From: UBA4582 sp038106185
GTDB lineage: Bacteria; Pseudomonadota; Gammaproteobacteria; Pseudomonadales; Azotimanducaceae
Direction of reading: 5' to 3'
Assembly: GCA_038106185.1 (NCBI GenBank)
Contig: JAYODE010000004.1
Span: forward strand, 62,001-126,000
Length of the DNA stretch: 64,000 nt
In this document: positions 25,812 through 35,023 of the stretch, piece after piece
Layout: the number at the start of each line of letters is the position of its first letter
Numbering within the stretch: the stretch's first letter is position 1
Made by a program: the position numbers and the translations under genes
Notes under the pieces: model-generated
Databases searched by the model: none
Told to the model about the DNA's origin: nothing
Seen by the model: the letters and a program-made list of their open reading frames with translations, nothing else

Positions 25812-27920
25812 TCAGCTGATCTCGCGCCGAAACGGCGGCAAGGCATTGAGCAGAAGCTGACCATAACGCTGAGTCACAAGACGGCGATCCAGAATCGATA
25901 TGATGCCAGTGTCAGACTCGGTACGCAGTAATCGCCCACAGGCCTGAACCATGCGTAGCGCGGCATCAGGGACCATGATCTCCTGAAATGCATTACCCCC
26001 TCGAGCCTCAATCCATTCGCTCAGGGTTGCGCCCACCGGGTCATCAGGCACAGCAAAGGGAATCTTGACGATGACCACATGCTCACAGTAAGCACCTGGC
26101 AAGTCTATGCCTTCGGCAAAACTCGCCAGCCCAAAAATGATACTCGACTGGCCCGCATCAATTCGTCGTTTTTGGGTCGCAACGATTTCACTCTTTGACA
26201 GGTCGCCTTGCACCAGCAATTTTTCCTGAAGCTCAGTGGAGAGGGCATCCCTGACTCGAAACATCTGGCGCCAAGACGCAAACAACACCAATCCGCCTCG
26301 AACATCGGCTAACAGCTTCGGCAAAAGGCCAGCAACCTCCTCGTTATGCGCTTCAGCCTGCCGCGGGTCACTGACCATTCTAGGAACTTGTAGCAGAGCC
26401 TGCTGGGCATAGCGAAATGGACTTGCCAAGGCTCGAAATCGGTTTTCGGAATGGATGCCGGCTCGCCGCTGAAAGCGCTCGAAGTCGCCAGCGACAGCCA
26501 GGGTTGCGGAGGTCAGCACAGCACCAAAACAGCGAGACCAAAGCAGATCATTCAGTGTCTCGTGCACCGAAACCGGGCTGGCACTGATTTGAATTTCATC
26601 GTTGTCACGAAAACTGATCCAACGAGCTGTCGGGGGCTGACCTAAAGTGTCGAGTACCATGAAGTTTTGCCAGAGCCCCATGCCACCCGAAAGACGCGCA
26701 TTCGCAGCGGCAATCATTGGCAGCCAGTTTTCTAACTGCTCCTGTAAAGGATCACCGTCGGTCATTCGATCTTCAATTGCGGACTGAATGAGCTGAGTCT
26801 GGCTGTTCAGACGTTGCATCGCTTGGTACACAGTTTCACTGATCGCCACCAGTGCAGGGTCTGCTTGCCCACCCGTAAACCGATAGCGGCGCTCTCGTTC
26901 ATCGCCCTCTGCGAACTCTCGGAGAGGTTCCACCAGATTGATAACGGCTTGCAATTGTTCCACCAGGTACGAGACAGATTGCTCCAACTGGCTGAGATTG
27001 CGCGGCAAACCAGCGATCTCGCCCAGTTCCGACGTCATCTTTTGCAGCGCGTCCGGTTGCTGTTCGAGCCAGGCCTGGGTGGAACGTAGCAGCTGAAAAT
27101 TAGAAAAGTGATTGATAGCCTTATCGGGCAAGTGATGGCCTTCATCAAAAATATAGATGGTATCCTCGGGCGGTGGCAATACCGCTCCACCGCCCATCAT
27201 CAGGTCAGCCAATACCAAATCGTGATTTGTCACGATACAGTCGACTCGATGAATCTGCTCTCGAGCCCGATAGAAAAAACAATTCTCGTAGTGGGAGCAC
27301 TTGCGTCCGGTACAGGTCACATGATCTGTACTCACTGGAAACCAGGCGCTATTTTCAAGCTCCGTAGTCCAGCTGTCACGCTCACCGTCCCAGTCGCCAC
27401 GACCCAGCCGCGCCAGCATTTCCTCGTACAGGGCCTGATGGGAAGTATCCAGCGCTAGCACCTCATCTTCATAGAAGGCCAGGCTATGATTATTGGATCC
27501 CACTGCCAGTAGTGCCTGATCAAGACGAGCCAGGCACAGATAGCGGCGCCGGCCCTTGGCCAACGCGAAGCTGAAGTCGAGACCGGAATGCTGGCGAATA
27601 TCAGGCAAATCCAACAGAACAATCTGTTCCTGAAGCGCGACGGTCGCCGTCGCTATCACCAGGCGTTTTCCCAGCGCCTTGGCGATTGGCAAGGCAGCGA
27701 TCGCGTAGGCTACCGTCTTACCCGTACCGGTTCCGGCCTCGACCACACAGATCGGATTTGACGAAATTCGGTCGCCCTCGTCATCCGTTTCTATACTACC
27801 GAGCGTGTTGGCGATATCGGCGATCATTTGCCGCTGGCAGTGGCGGGAGGTATAGCCTTTCTCCTCGAGTAGCCTCGAATAAGCCATCTGGATCTGGGAT
27901 TTTAATTCAGCACTGATCAT
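25812..27920 (-). CDS. dinG: ATP-dependent Fe-S helicase DinG
   Basis: A 702-residue superfamily 2 helicase that unwinds DNA 5'-3' and is linked to repair and to removal of R-loops. It has the Q-like start YTSRHCQRQMI, Walker A EAGTGTGKT at 61-69, the Fe-S cysteines (YLC, then CTGRKC and ENC), the VTNHDLVLADL segment, the DEGH box in IFDEGHHLPDKA, and motif VI VQACGRLLRTESDTG. Length fits E. coli DinG (716). It starts at ATG 27920 and is divergent from the sugar dehydrogenase. The region beyond its stop is the ATTCAG-rich promoter of the next operon. Confidence 0.94.
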   Translation of the reverse strand: MISAELKSQIQMAYSRLLEEKGYTSRHCQRQMIADIANTLGSIETDDEGDRISSNPICVVEAGTGTGKTVAYAIAALPIAKALGKRLVIATATVALQEQIVLLDLPDIRQHSGLDFSFALAKGRRRYLCLARLDQALLAVGSNNHSLAFYEDEVLALDTSHQALYEEMLARLGRGDWDGERDSWTTELENSAWFPVSTDHVTCTGRKCSHYENCFFYRAREQIHRVDCIVTNHDLVLADLMMGGGAVLPPPEDTIYIFDEGHHLPDKAINHFSNFQLLRSTQAWLEQQPDALQKMTSELGEIAGLPRNLSQLEQSVSYLVEQLQAVINLVEPLREFAEGDERERRYRFTGGQADPALVAISETVYQAMQRLNSQTQLIQSAIEDRMTDGDPLQEQLENWLPMIAAANARLSGGMGLWQNFMVLDTLGQPPTARWISFRDNDEIQISASPVSVHETLNDLLWSRCFGAVLTSATLAVAGDFERFQRRAGIHSENRFRALASPFRYAQQALLQVPRMVSDPRQAEAHNEEVAGLLPKLLADVRGGLVLFASWRQMFRVRDALSTELQEKLLVQGDLSKSEIVATQKRRIDAGQSSIIFGLASFAEGIDLPGAYCEHVVIVKIPFAVPDDPVGATLSEWIEARGGNAFQEIMVPDAALRMVQACGRLLRTESDTGIISILDRRLVTQRYGQLLLNALPPFRREIS

Positions 27921-27987
27921 TGACGGCAGCTACCTGCATTGCGCATCATCCGAACTTCACACATTCTAGCGATGACAGGCAGTGTTT

Positions 27988-29181
27988 ATGAAAACCGAGA
28001 TCATAACATTCAAGCTAAGGAGTAAATACCATCCGTTGTGGCTCCTGGCTGGCCTCATGAGTACTCTCGCGCAAGGCGCAGAGCCACTGCCATTGGCTAA
28101 ATTAAATATGCCTGAGGGCTTCAGCATCTCGATCTACGCTGAAGTACCAAATCCTCGACAGATGGCAATGGGTGATGACGGTGTCATCTACGTCGGCAGT
28201 TTGCGGGCCGGCAAGGTTCATGCCGTGCGGGATCTTGATGGCGATGCCAAAGCCGATCAGGTCACATTGATCGCCGAGGGTCTCAGCTTACCTTCAGGAA
28301 TAGCCTATCGAGACGGCGATCTTTATGTTGGTGCCATCAACGAAATTTTGGTTTATCGCGATATCCAACAGCTGCTCGACAAAAACCCTACCGAAGCGCC
28401 GGCTGTCAAAGAGGTACTGACTGCTGCGCTGCCAACGGATCGTCATCATGGCTGGAAATATTTGGAATTTGGTCCAGACGGCTACCTCTACATCCCTGTC
28501 GGCGCACCTTGCAATATTTGTGAACCGAAAGCGCCCTATGCCTCTATCCAGCGCATGAAGGTTGACGCCGGCCCGGCCTTGCCAGAGCCGTTTGTTGAGG
28601 GCGTTCGTAATTCAGTCGGGTTCGACTGGCATCCGGATACCGGAGAGCTTTGGTTTACAGACAATGGCCGAGACTTGCTTGGCGATGACTCACCACCTTG
28701 CGAGCTGAACCGGGTCAGCCAGGCAGGCCAGCACTTTGGCTATCCCTTTTTTCATGGACACAGCCTGCCAGACCCCGAATTCAGCGTTGGCCGGTCAGCC
28801 GCCGATTACGTCGAGCCAGCACTGGCGCTTGACCCGCATGTTGCACCTCTGGGTATGATGTTTTATACCGGCACCCTGCTGCCGCCCAGGTACCATAAAC
28901 AAATCCTGATTCCGGAGCATGGCTCCTGGAATCGAACGCCGACCGCCGGGCACACTGGCCACCGCATCACTGTCGCCCGAATCGACGAGCAGGGTCTGAT
29001 GCATTATGAGGTATTGGTGGATGGCTGGCTGCAAGATAATGTCGCTTGGGGCAGACCGGCTGACCTACTGCAGCTGCAAGACGGCAGCGTGCTGATCTCA
29101 GATGACACTGCCAATGTCATCTACCGGCTCAGCTATACTCAGCCGCAGCAGGCAGAATATGGCGCTGGATCGCCGCACTAG
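27988..29181 (+). CDS. PQQ-dependent sugar dehydrogenase family protein (sorbosone-type)
   Basis: A 397-residue exported six-bladed beta-propeller. A signal peptide (LWLLAGLMSTLAQGAE) precedes the domain beginning LPEGFS-like at NMPEGFSISIYAEVPNPRQM. Family landmarks are LPSGIAYRDGDLYVG, HHGWKYLEFGPDGYLYIPVG, EPFVEGVRNSVGFDWHPDTGELWFTDNGRD and EHGSWNRT. Members oxidise sugars or act on unknown substrates, not all needing PQQ. The ATG at 27988 is two codons inside a GTG-started frame. A single gene, divergent from dinG and followed 112 bp later by htpX. Confidence 0.85.
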   Translation: MKTEIITFKLRSKYHPLWLLAGLMSTLAQGAEPLPLAKLNMPEGFSISIYAEVPNPRQMAMGDDGVIYVGSLRAGKVHAVRDLDGDAKADQVTLIAEGLSLPSGIAYRDGDLYVGAINEILVYRDIQQLLDKNPTEAPAVKEVLTAALPTDRHHGWKYLEFGPDGYLYIPVGAPCNICEPKAPYASIQRMKVDAGPALPEPFVEGVRNSVGFDWHPDTGELWFTDNGRDLLGDDSPPCELNRVSQAGQHFGYPFFHGHSLPDPEFSVGRSAADYVEPALALDPHVAPLGMMFYTGTLLPPRYHKQILIPEHGSWNRTPTAGHTGHRITVARIDEQGLMHYEVLVDGWLQDNVAWGRPADLLQLQDGSVLISDDTANVIYRLSYTQPQQAEYGAGSPH

Positions 29182-29233
29182 CGCCAGCAAAGACGAGGAT
29201 CAAGCGCACCAGTAAAAGATCTTTTCGCTGGGT

Positions 29234-29262
29234 CTTGAAAATCTCTCTTGATCACACATAAA
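29234..29262 (+). promoter_or_regulatory. Candidate heat-shock (sigma-32) promoter of htpX
   Basis: CTTGAAA (29234-29240) equals the sigma-32 -35 consensus, and CACATAAA (29255-29262), 14 bases on, is a fair match to the -10 (CCCCATNT). It lies about 30 bases upstream of the htpX start. htpX is heat-shock induced in E. coli. Confidence 0.42.
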
Positions 29263-29293
29263 GTGCCTAACTGAATTCTAGAGCACAAAGCTT

Positions 29294-30181
29294 ATGCTGC
29301 GTATCCTCCTTTTCCTGGCGACAAACTTTGCGGTTTTAATGCTGATCAGCATTGTCTTTAAGGTCTTCGGCATTGAGGGTTTGTTACAAAACAATGGCGT
29401 AGACCTGAACTATTCTGCGCTGTTGCTGATGTCAGCAATCATAGGCTTTGGCGGTGCTTTTATTTCCCTGGCACTCTCCAAATGGACGGCCAAACACGCC
29501 ATGGGTGTTCGTATCATAGAGCAACCCAGGAATCATAAAGAAGCCTGGCTTCTCAACACAGTCCATGCCCAGGCCGCCGCCGTCGGTATTAGCGCCCCAG
29601 AGGTCGGAATATTCGATGCGTCAGAGGCCAATGCCTTCGCGACCGGTATGAACCGCAATAATGCCTTGGTGGCCGTCAGCACAGGGCTCCTCAAGCAGAT
29701 GAATGAGCGTGAGGTAGAAGCGGTTTTAGGCCATGAGGTCAGCCACATCAGCAATGGTGACATGGTCACCCTGGGCCTGATACAAGGGGTCGTTAATACC
29801 TTCGTGATCTTTTTCGCAAGAATTGTCGGTTACTTTGTTGACCGGGTTATTCTCAAGAATGAACGAGAGCTGGGTATAGGTTACTACGTGACCTCCATAA
29901 TCGCCCAAATTTTTCTGTCTTTACTGGCGACCATGATCGTGATGTGGTTCTCGCGGCACCGAGAGTATCGGGCCGACGCCGGCGGCGCGCAGCTGGCGGG
30001 CCGGGACAACATGATTGCGGCCCTCAAAAGGTTACAGGCCGGTGCTTCGTCCCATGATCTGCCAGGAGAGATGGCAACGCTGGGGATTGACGGTCGCAAG
30101 GCGCTCGGTCTGACTCGACTGTTTCTGAGCCATCCACCCCTTGAGGAACGTATCGCTAGTCTGCAACAGCGTCAGATTTAG
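29294..30181 (+). CDS. htpX: Membrane zinc metalloprotease HtpX
   Basis: A 295-residue M48 protease of the inner membrane that degrades damaged membrane proteins, acting beside FtsH. Four hydrophobic segments are visible (about 4-20, 38-60, 160-182, 198-218). The zinc site is HEVSH at 147-151 with the third ligand E224 in SRHREYRADAGGA. Length equals E. coli HtpX (293). The last 26 bp overlap the 3' end of the convergent MFS gene. A likely sigma-32 promoter lies upstream. Confidence 0.96.
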   Translation: MLRILLFLATNFAVLMLISIVFKVFGIEGLLQNNGVDLNYSALLLMSAIIGFGGAFISLALSKWTAKHAMGVRIIEQPRNHKEAWLLNTVHAQAAAVGISAPEVGIFDASEANAFATGMNRNNALVAVSTGLLKQMNEREVEAVLGHEVSHISNGDMVTLGLIQGVVNTFVIFFARIVGYFVDRVILKNERELGIGYYVTSIIAQIFLSLLATMIVMWFSRHREYRADAGGAQLAGRDNMIAALKRLQAGASSHDLPGEMATLGIDGRKALGLTRLFLSHPPLEERIASLQQRQI

Positions 30182-31415
30182 CCTCTTTTCGCGGTTGATC
30201 GCTGTCTTCAGCAATCAATTCAACAATCTCCAATGAGGTATTTCTTACGCCGACAAAGGGTTCAAAATGTTCACGCGTGACACCGTGAAATTGAATACGA
30301 AAGAGGGTCCAGCACATCAGAAGGGCCAACGCCACGGCAGATACGATAAATAACGCCTGGCTCGAGTAGCCGATCAAGAAAGCGACAATGACTGGGCCAA
30401 ATACAGAGCCGGCGCTATTCATCATGAGCACGCCACTGGCGATCTCCATCAGGGATAAACTGGTATTGTCATTTGCATGTGCCAAACAGAGGGAATACAA
30501 AGGAAACGTCATGCCTCCAAAAAGAAACATAGTGACATAAATAAGGATCACACTCGGACTCCAACCCAAAAATAACGCCGCCAGCAAGCAGGTCACCAGC
30601 CCCATGAACGCCAGGCCGGCAATCACATAGCGCCGGTCGATTCGATCAGACAGGCGCCCAACTGGATACTGAAAAACGGTACCGCCCAGTATCGTCACCG
30701 CCATAAAAATACCGATTTGCTCCTTATCAAGACCATTGGCGCTGGCAACGACGGGGCCAAGTGCCCAAAAGCCACCAGTCACCAATCCACCAAAGAAAGC
30801 TCCCACCATCGCAACCTGAGATGCAGCGATTACGCGAGCAAGCCGAAACTTGACGGCAGGAATTGGGCCCGGCAACGAACTGGACGTCAAACCAATGGGT
30901 ACGACTCCCAGGACAAGCAGTGCCGCGGCCAGCATGAACAGCCCGGGGAAACCCAGATTAAAGCCAATAAACAACTGACCGACGCAAATCGAAGCCAGCG
31001 TAATTATGATATAAATCGATAGCACTCTGCCGCGATGTTCGATGGCAGTTTTCTCATTCAACCAGCTTTCTATAACCATATAGATACCGGCAAAGGCCCA
31101 ACCTGAGACGGCTCTCGACAACATCCAGAACCAAAATTGATCAATCAGTCCGATAAATAACAGGGCAGCCGTCGCGGCAGCGATCAACACGACAAAAACA
31201 CGAATATGTCCGACCCTGGCGACCAGTCTCGGAATGGTGAGACAGCCAATCACAAATCCTATAAAGTAACTGGACCCTGTATAGCCAATCAGCTCAGGCG
31301 CCCAATCGAGGCTTACCGCATACAGCGGTACCAGCGTCAGCTGCAATCCATGGCCAAGTAACAGTATCGCCACTGAAGCCAACAGCGCAGTTACTGATAT
31401 CAATAAACTGGTCAT
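30156..31415 (-). CDS. MFS transporter, YcaD/UbiX-neighbour-like family
   Basis: A 419-residue major facilitator with twelve hydrophobic helices. The start MTSLLISVTALLASVAILLLGHGLQLTLVPLYA, ESWLNEKTAIEHRGRVLSIY between TM4 and TM5, QYPVGRLSDRIDRRYVI at the central loop and MTFPLYSLCLAHANDN resemble the YcaD-like branch. The substrate is unknown. ATG 31415 is preferred; an upstream frame adds 20 non-family residues. The C-terminal tail of about 45 hydrophilic residues overlaps htpX by 26 bp. Divergent from the oxidase gene. Confidence 0.85.
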   Translation of the reverse strand: MTSLLISVTALLASVAILLLGHGLQLTLVPLYAVSLDWAPELIGYTGSSYFIGFVIGCLTIPRLVARVGHIRVFVVLIAAATAALLFIGLIDQFWFWMLSRAVSGWAFAGIYMVIESWLNEKTAIEHRGRVLSIYIIITLASICVGQLFIGFNLGFPGLFMLAAALLVLGVVPIGLTSSSLPGPIPAVKFRLARVIAASQVAMVGAFFGGLVTGGFWALGPVVASANGLDKEQIGIFMAVTILGGTVFQYPVGRLSDRIDRRYVIAGLAFMGLVTCLLAALFLGWSPSVILIYVTMFLFGGMTFPLYSLCLAHANDNTSLSLMEIASGVLMMNSAGSVFGPVIVAFLIGYSSQALFIVSAVALALLMCWTLFRIQFHGVTREHFEPFVGVRNTSLEIVELIAEDSDQPRKEAKSDAVAD

Positions 31416-31594
31416 ATCTGGTTCCGAAAGATGACAGGAAAACCGCCCGTACCGTCCGCGGTCGTCAAAGACCACATTATTCGCGGCGAATTATACTCAT
31501 CGCTCACCTTTTGTCTGCCTCGATTCAATAAACGGTTTCTCCCGTGCCCCAAGTTGTAGTAGCCTGCTGACCCGCATCTCGAACCACAGCCCCA

Positions 31595-32887
31595 ATGTCG
31601 CATATCGACTCCTATTACAGCCGCACGACTACTGAGCTTTCGCCGATTGAGACGCTGCACAGTCATGTGGACACCCAGGTCTGTGTCATAGGTGGCGGCT
31701 TGGCCGGTATCTCCACAGCGCTGGGTTTGGCAGAACGCGGCATCAGCTGTGTTCTACTGGAGGCCGAGCGCGTCGGCTGGGGAGCCTCTGGTCGCAACGG
31801 CGGCTTTATCTCCTGCGGCTTCTCCAAGAATCCTCTCGCGCTGGCACGCAAACTTGGCAATGCCAAGGCGCGGCAGCTTTACGACTTAACCCGTCAGGCC
31901 TATGCGCTGATCGAACAAAGAATCAAGGGGCACGAGTCGAGCATCAAGGAACCCGGGGTTGGCCGGATAACGGCTTCCTGGTTTAATCATGAAGCCGGTG
32001 TGCGGCGCTACGTCGAGCAAATGAATCAATTGTTTGAAACCAATTTGGCGTTCTGGCCACAGGAACAAATACGTGCTGCTTACCTGACGGATCGCTACTT
32101 CGACGGCTACTTTCAGCCCCAGTCTATGTGCCTTCATTCGCTGAACTATGCCTTGCATACAGCCGAATTGGCGCGGGCGCTGGGTGCCAGAATTTACGAA
32201 GGGAGCCGAGCAGAGCAAGTCTTGCAAACAGCCGGTAAAGACCACCGCTGGCAAATCAAAACGGCCTATGGCTGCGTCAATGCGCAACACGTGGTCTACG
32301 CTTGCAGTGCTTATATCGACGATTTGCAGGCTAAACTCAGTGCCGCTACGCTGCCGGTTGCTACTTATGTGTTGTTGACCGAGCCTCTTGGAGACCGCCT
32401 GGAGACAGCTATTCGAGCCCCCTATGGGGTCGCCGACAATCGATTTTCATCCAACTACTACCGTGTGGTCGAAGACAAACGTCTACTCTGGGGCGGTCGA
32501 GTCTCTATGTTCCAGCCGTCTCAGATAAGACTCAAGGCCATCATGCTGAACGATCTCTTGTCAGTTTATCCACAGCTTCGCGGCATTCGTGGAGAAGTCG
32601 CCTGGGGCGGCTACATGGGCTATTCGAGCCATCGAATGCCGCAGCTGGGACAGTTGCGCGGCGGTGAGTGGTATTGTCAGGGTTTTGGCGGGCACGGCAT
32701 GGTGACCACGACCATGGGCGGCGAGCTCATCGCCGCCGGTATTGCTTCAGAGGATGATCAATATGCTCTATTCAGCGATTTTGGCCTGAACTACGTGGGA
32801 AAACCCTTTGGCCCCGTTATCGCGCAGCTGGCCTACTGGTCCTTCCAGCTTCAGGATGCGCTTCAGGCTAGTTGGAGGAATCGGTAA
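31595..32887 (+). CDS. FAD-dependent amine/D-amino-acid oxidase (DadA/PuuB-like)
   Basis: A 430-residue flavoenzyme. The Rossmann motif is VCVIGGGLAGISTALGLAERG (in two pieces around residues 31-50), followed by the E of the ribose-binding VLLEAERVGWGASGRNGGFI. The C-terminus shows WGGRVSM, YMGYSSHRMPQLG and YCQGFGGHGMVTTTMGGELIA, the second FAD-contacting region. The whole pattern fits gamma-glutamylputrescine oxidase or related glycine-oxidase-type enzymes that deaminate small amines. No puu genes are adjacent, so the substrate is open. It is followed on the other strand by the NhaC gene, 20 bp apart. Confidence 0.85.
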   Translation: MSHIDSYYSRTTTELSPIETLHSHVDTQVCVIGGGLAGISTALGLAERGISCVLLEAERVGWGASGRNGGFISCGFSKNPLALARKLGNAKARQLYDLTRQAYALIEQRIKGHESSIKEPGVGRITASWFNHEAGVRRYVEQMNQLFETNLAFWPQEQIRAAYLTDRYFDGYFQPQSMCLHSLNYALHTAELARALGARIYEGSRAEQVLQTAGKDHRWQIKTAYGCVNAQHVVYACSAYIDDLQAKLSAATLPVATYVLLTEPLGDRLETAIRAPYGVADNRFSSNYYRVVEDKRLLWGGRVSMFQPSQIRLKAIMLNDLLSVYPQLRGIRGEVAWGGYMGYSSHRMPQLGQLRGGEWYCQGFGGHGMVTTTMGGELIAAGIASEDDQYALFSDFGLNYVGKPFGPVIAQLAYWSFQLQDALQASWRNR

Positions 32888-32906
32888 TCTCACACAACCA
32901 GGGGTT

Positions 32907-34418
32907 CTAGAGAGAGACTCGACGCACCTCAGCGCCTCGACCAAACACTTGGATCGCAATCAATAAAACCACGAGTCCACTCAGGCCAGCGAGCACCGAA
33001 TTCAGCACTCCTGCGACAATGAAGCTGAAAAAGGCAATAGTCCCAACCAGCAGCGCATAATAAAATTGGGTCGATACGTGATCAATGTGTGGGCAATTTG
33101 CGCCTATCGAAGCGAGCACAGTAGTGTCAGAGATGGGTGACGTATGGTCGCCGAATAAGCCACCACTAAGAACAGCACCTATCGTTAAGTAGAGCGAGGC
33201 ATCCACCGCTACAGCCATGGGGATCGCCAGACTCATTAAAATAGCGAAGGTTCCCCACGAGGAACCGGTAGCGGTGGAAATCACCGCACCCAAGAGGAAG
33301 ACAATAGCCGGAAGAAAAGCCGGGTTGACGCTTTGACCAACAAGCACAGACAAAGTCTGCGCCGTACCCAGATCCTTAATGACAGAGCTTAGCGACCAAG
33401 CGAGGATCAGCAGTATGACCACAAAGACCATGCTCTCGGCACCTTTGATGAAGTTACCCAACGAATCATCAAAACTGACCTGCTGATAACGGTACATCAG
33501 GCCCGCACTGGCAAGCGCCGCAGCGACATACGCAATCGTCATAGTCGAGCGCACATGAACACTACTGAGATCGTCCTGCTGGGCAAAGTAACCAAGCAGG
33601 ACTGCAATGGTGCCAAGCAATAACGCCAGCGGGACTACAAAAAGACTGAGCGGCGTTGGCCCTGTTGCCTCTGTTGATCTGCTGGCGTCGAGTCGCGCTT
33701 CTAGAGGGGCCTCAGCCAGATGAGCCTGAGCCTGAAATTTCTGCTGCGCCCTCGCCATTGGACCGAAGTCTCGACCGCTGAGAATAAAAAACGGCACAGC
33801 CAGAAGCGTAAAAATCGCATAAAACTGATAGGGGAGAACATTTAACAAGACGGTCAGCGCAGGCTCAGTCAGTCCGGCATCGACATAAGCCTGATCAATC
33901 AGACCCATGATATAGGCGCCCCAGCCAATGAAGGGCATCAGAATACAAACCGGGGATGCGGTTGAGTCAAGAATATAGGCGAGCTTTTCTCGACAAATTT
34001 TCAGTTCAGAAAAGATTGGGCGAAACAGCGGCCCTATGATCAAGGCGTTTCCGGAATCCGTAAAGAAGATTAATATTCCGGATATCCAGGTAGAAATTTG
34101 CGCCTTTGCACCATTAGATATGAACCGCGTCATACCTCTGGCAAATGCCTTGGCGCCACCAGAAACCTCCAGCAATTTAATAAAACCGCCAATCGCCATC
34201 ATGGTGAAGATGATTTGGATATTTGACGGCACGCTGATTTGAACAAAAATGCGGGTCTCAATCATATCCAGAGCCGCTAGAAAAGGATTATAGCGAGTCA
34301 GTATCATAGACCCGACGAACACACCCAGCGCCAGGGAGAAAAGAATGTTACGGGTCCATATCGCCAGGAGAACAGTAAGTATCGGCGGTAATAGCGACAA
34401 CAGCCCGTAGTCTGACAT
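32907..34418 (-). CDS. Na+/H+ antiporter, NhaC family
   Basis: A 503-residue inner-membrane carrier with about twelve helices. Family segments are MMAIGGFIKLLEVSGGAKAF, ILIFFTDSGNALIIGP, STASPVCILMPFIGWGAYIMG, and TGSSWGTFAILMSLAIPMA followed by GGLFGDHTSPISDTTVLASIGANCPHIDH. It could exchange sodium for protons or carry an organic acid with sodium, as related YuiF/NhaC-like proteins do. The start ATG overlaps the stop of the transglycosylase gene (TGATG), so it is translated as the end of the ligA operon. Confidence 0.88.
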   Translation of the reverse strand: MSDYGLLSLLPPILTVLLAIWTRNILFSLALGVFVGSMILTRYNPFLAALDMIETRIFVQISVPSNIQIIFTMMAIGGFIKLLEVSGGAKAFARGMTRFISNGAKAQISTWISGILIFFTDSGNALIIGPLFRPIFSELKICREKLAYILDSTASPVCILMPFIGWGAYIMGLIDQAYVDAGLTEPALTVLLNVLPYQFYAIFTLLAVPFFILSGRDFGPMARAQQKFQAQAHLAEAPLEARLDASRSTEATGPTPLSLFVVPLALLLGTIAVLLGYFAQQDDLSSVHVRSTMTIAYVAAALASAGLMYRYQQVSFDDSLGNFIKGAESMVFVVILLILAWSLSSVIKDLGTAQTLSVLVGQSVNPAFLPAIVFLLGAVISTATGSSWGTFAILMSLAIPMAVAVDASLYLTIGAVLSGGLFGDHTSPISDTTVLASIGANCPHIDHVSTQFYYALLVGTIAFFSFIVAGVLNSVLAGLSGLVVLLIAIQVFGRGAEVRRVSL

Positions 34419-35023
34419 CAGCTAAACAGCCAGCCGAACCAGCCACGATCTAAACTTTTCTCGCAACCTTTCAGTTGCTCACTATAAGTACTGCTGCGCC
34501 GCGCGACCTTGTTCGACACATCTTTTAACCACTGTTTCTTCGAGAAGCTGCGTTTTGCAAATCCGCCATGGCCTTCGTGATAAGCCAGATAGAGATTGTA
34601 GGCATCTGCCTTGTCAATGCCGTTTCGTCGATGGCTCTGATTGTTGTACCAGCCGATGAAGTCAATGGCGTCATCGAAGTCATTACGATCGGCACCCCAG
34701 CTGCCTGTTGAGCGCTTATAGGCGTCCCAGGTCTCATCGATCGCTTGCGAATAGCCATAGGCACTGGCCGGTCGAGGGCCGGGTATTACCCAGAGAATCT
34801 TGGTTCTCGGCGGTTTGGCTCTGGATCGGAATGCTGACTCCTGGTGAATAAACGCCATCATCACCGGAATTGATGTGCCCCAGCGCCTGGCGGCTTTACG
34901 CGCGTCTTTATACCAACCCGACTTTTCTTGAAAGATTTTGCAGACATTATCAGGCTGGGCTGGAGGAGCTGACGCGCATCCAACCAGACTCAACAGCACT
35001 AGCGCACTTACCACAACCTTCAT
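34418..35023 (-). CDS. SLT-domain (lytic transglycosylase-like) lipoprotein
   Basis: A 201-residue lipoprotein: signal peptide with lipobox LVGC (C16), then a lysozyme-like SLT fold. The catalytic glutamate is in AFIHQESAFRSRAKPP, and ASAYGYSQAIDETWDAYK and YNLYLAYHEGHGGFAK are the later motifs. Such enzymes cut peptidoglycan at the cell envelope. The gene overlaps ligA by four bases (ATGA) and the NhaC gene by one, so all three are translationally coupled. A wall hydrolase coupled to zipA/ligA is suggestive of a division link, but that is inference. Confidence 0.85.
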   Translation of the reverse strand: MKVVVSALVLLSLVGCASAPPAQPDNVCKIFQEKSGWYKDARKAARRWGTSIPVMMAFIHQESAFRSRAKPPRTKILWVIPGPRPASAYGYSQAIDETWDAYKRSTGSWGADRNDFDDAIDFIGWYNNQSHRRNGIDKADAYNLYLAYHEGHGGFAKRSFSKKQWLKDVSNKVARRSSTYSEQLKGCEKSLDRGWFGWLFS

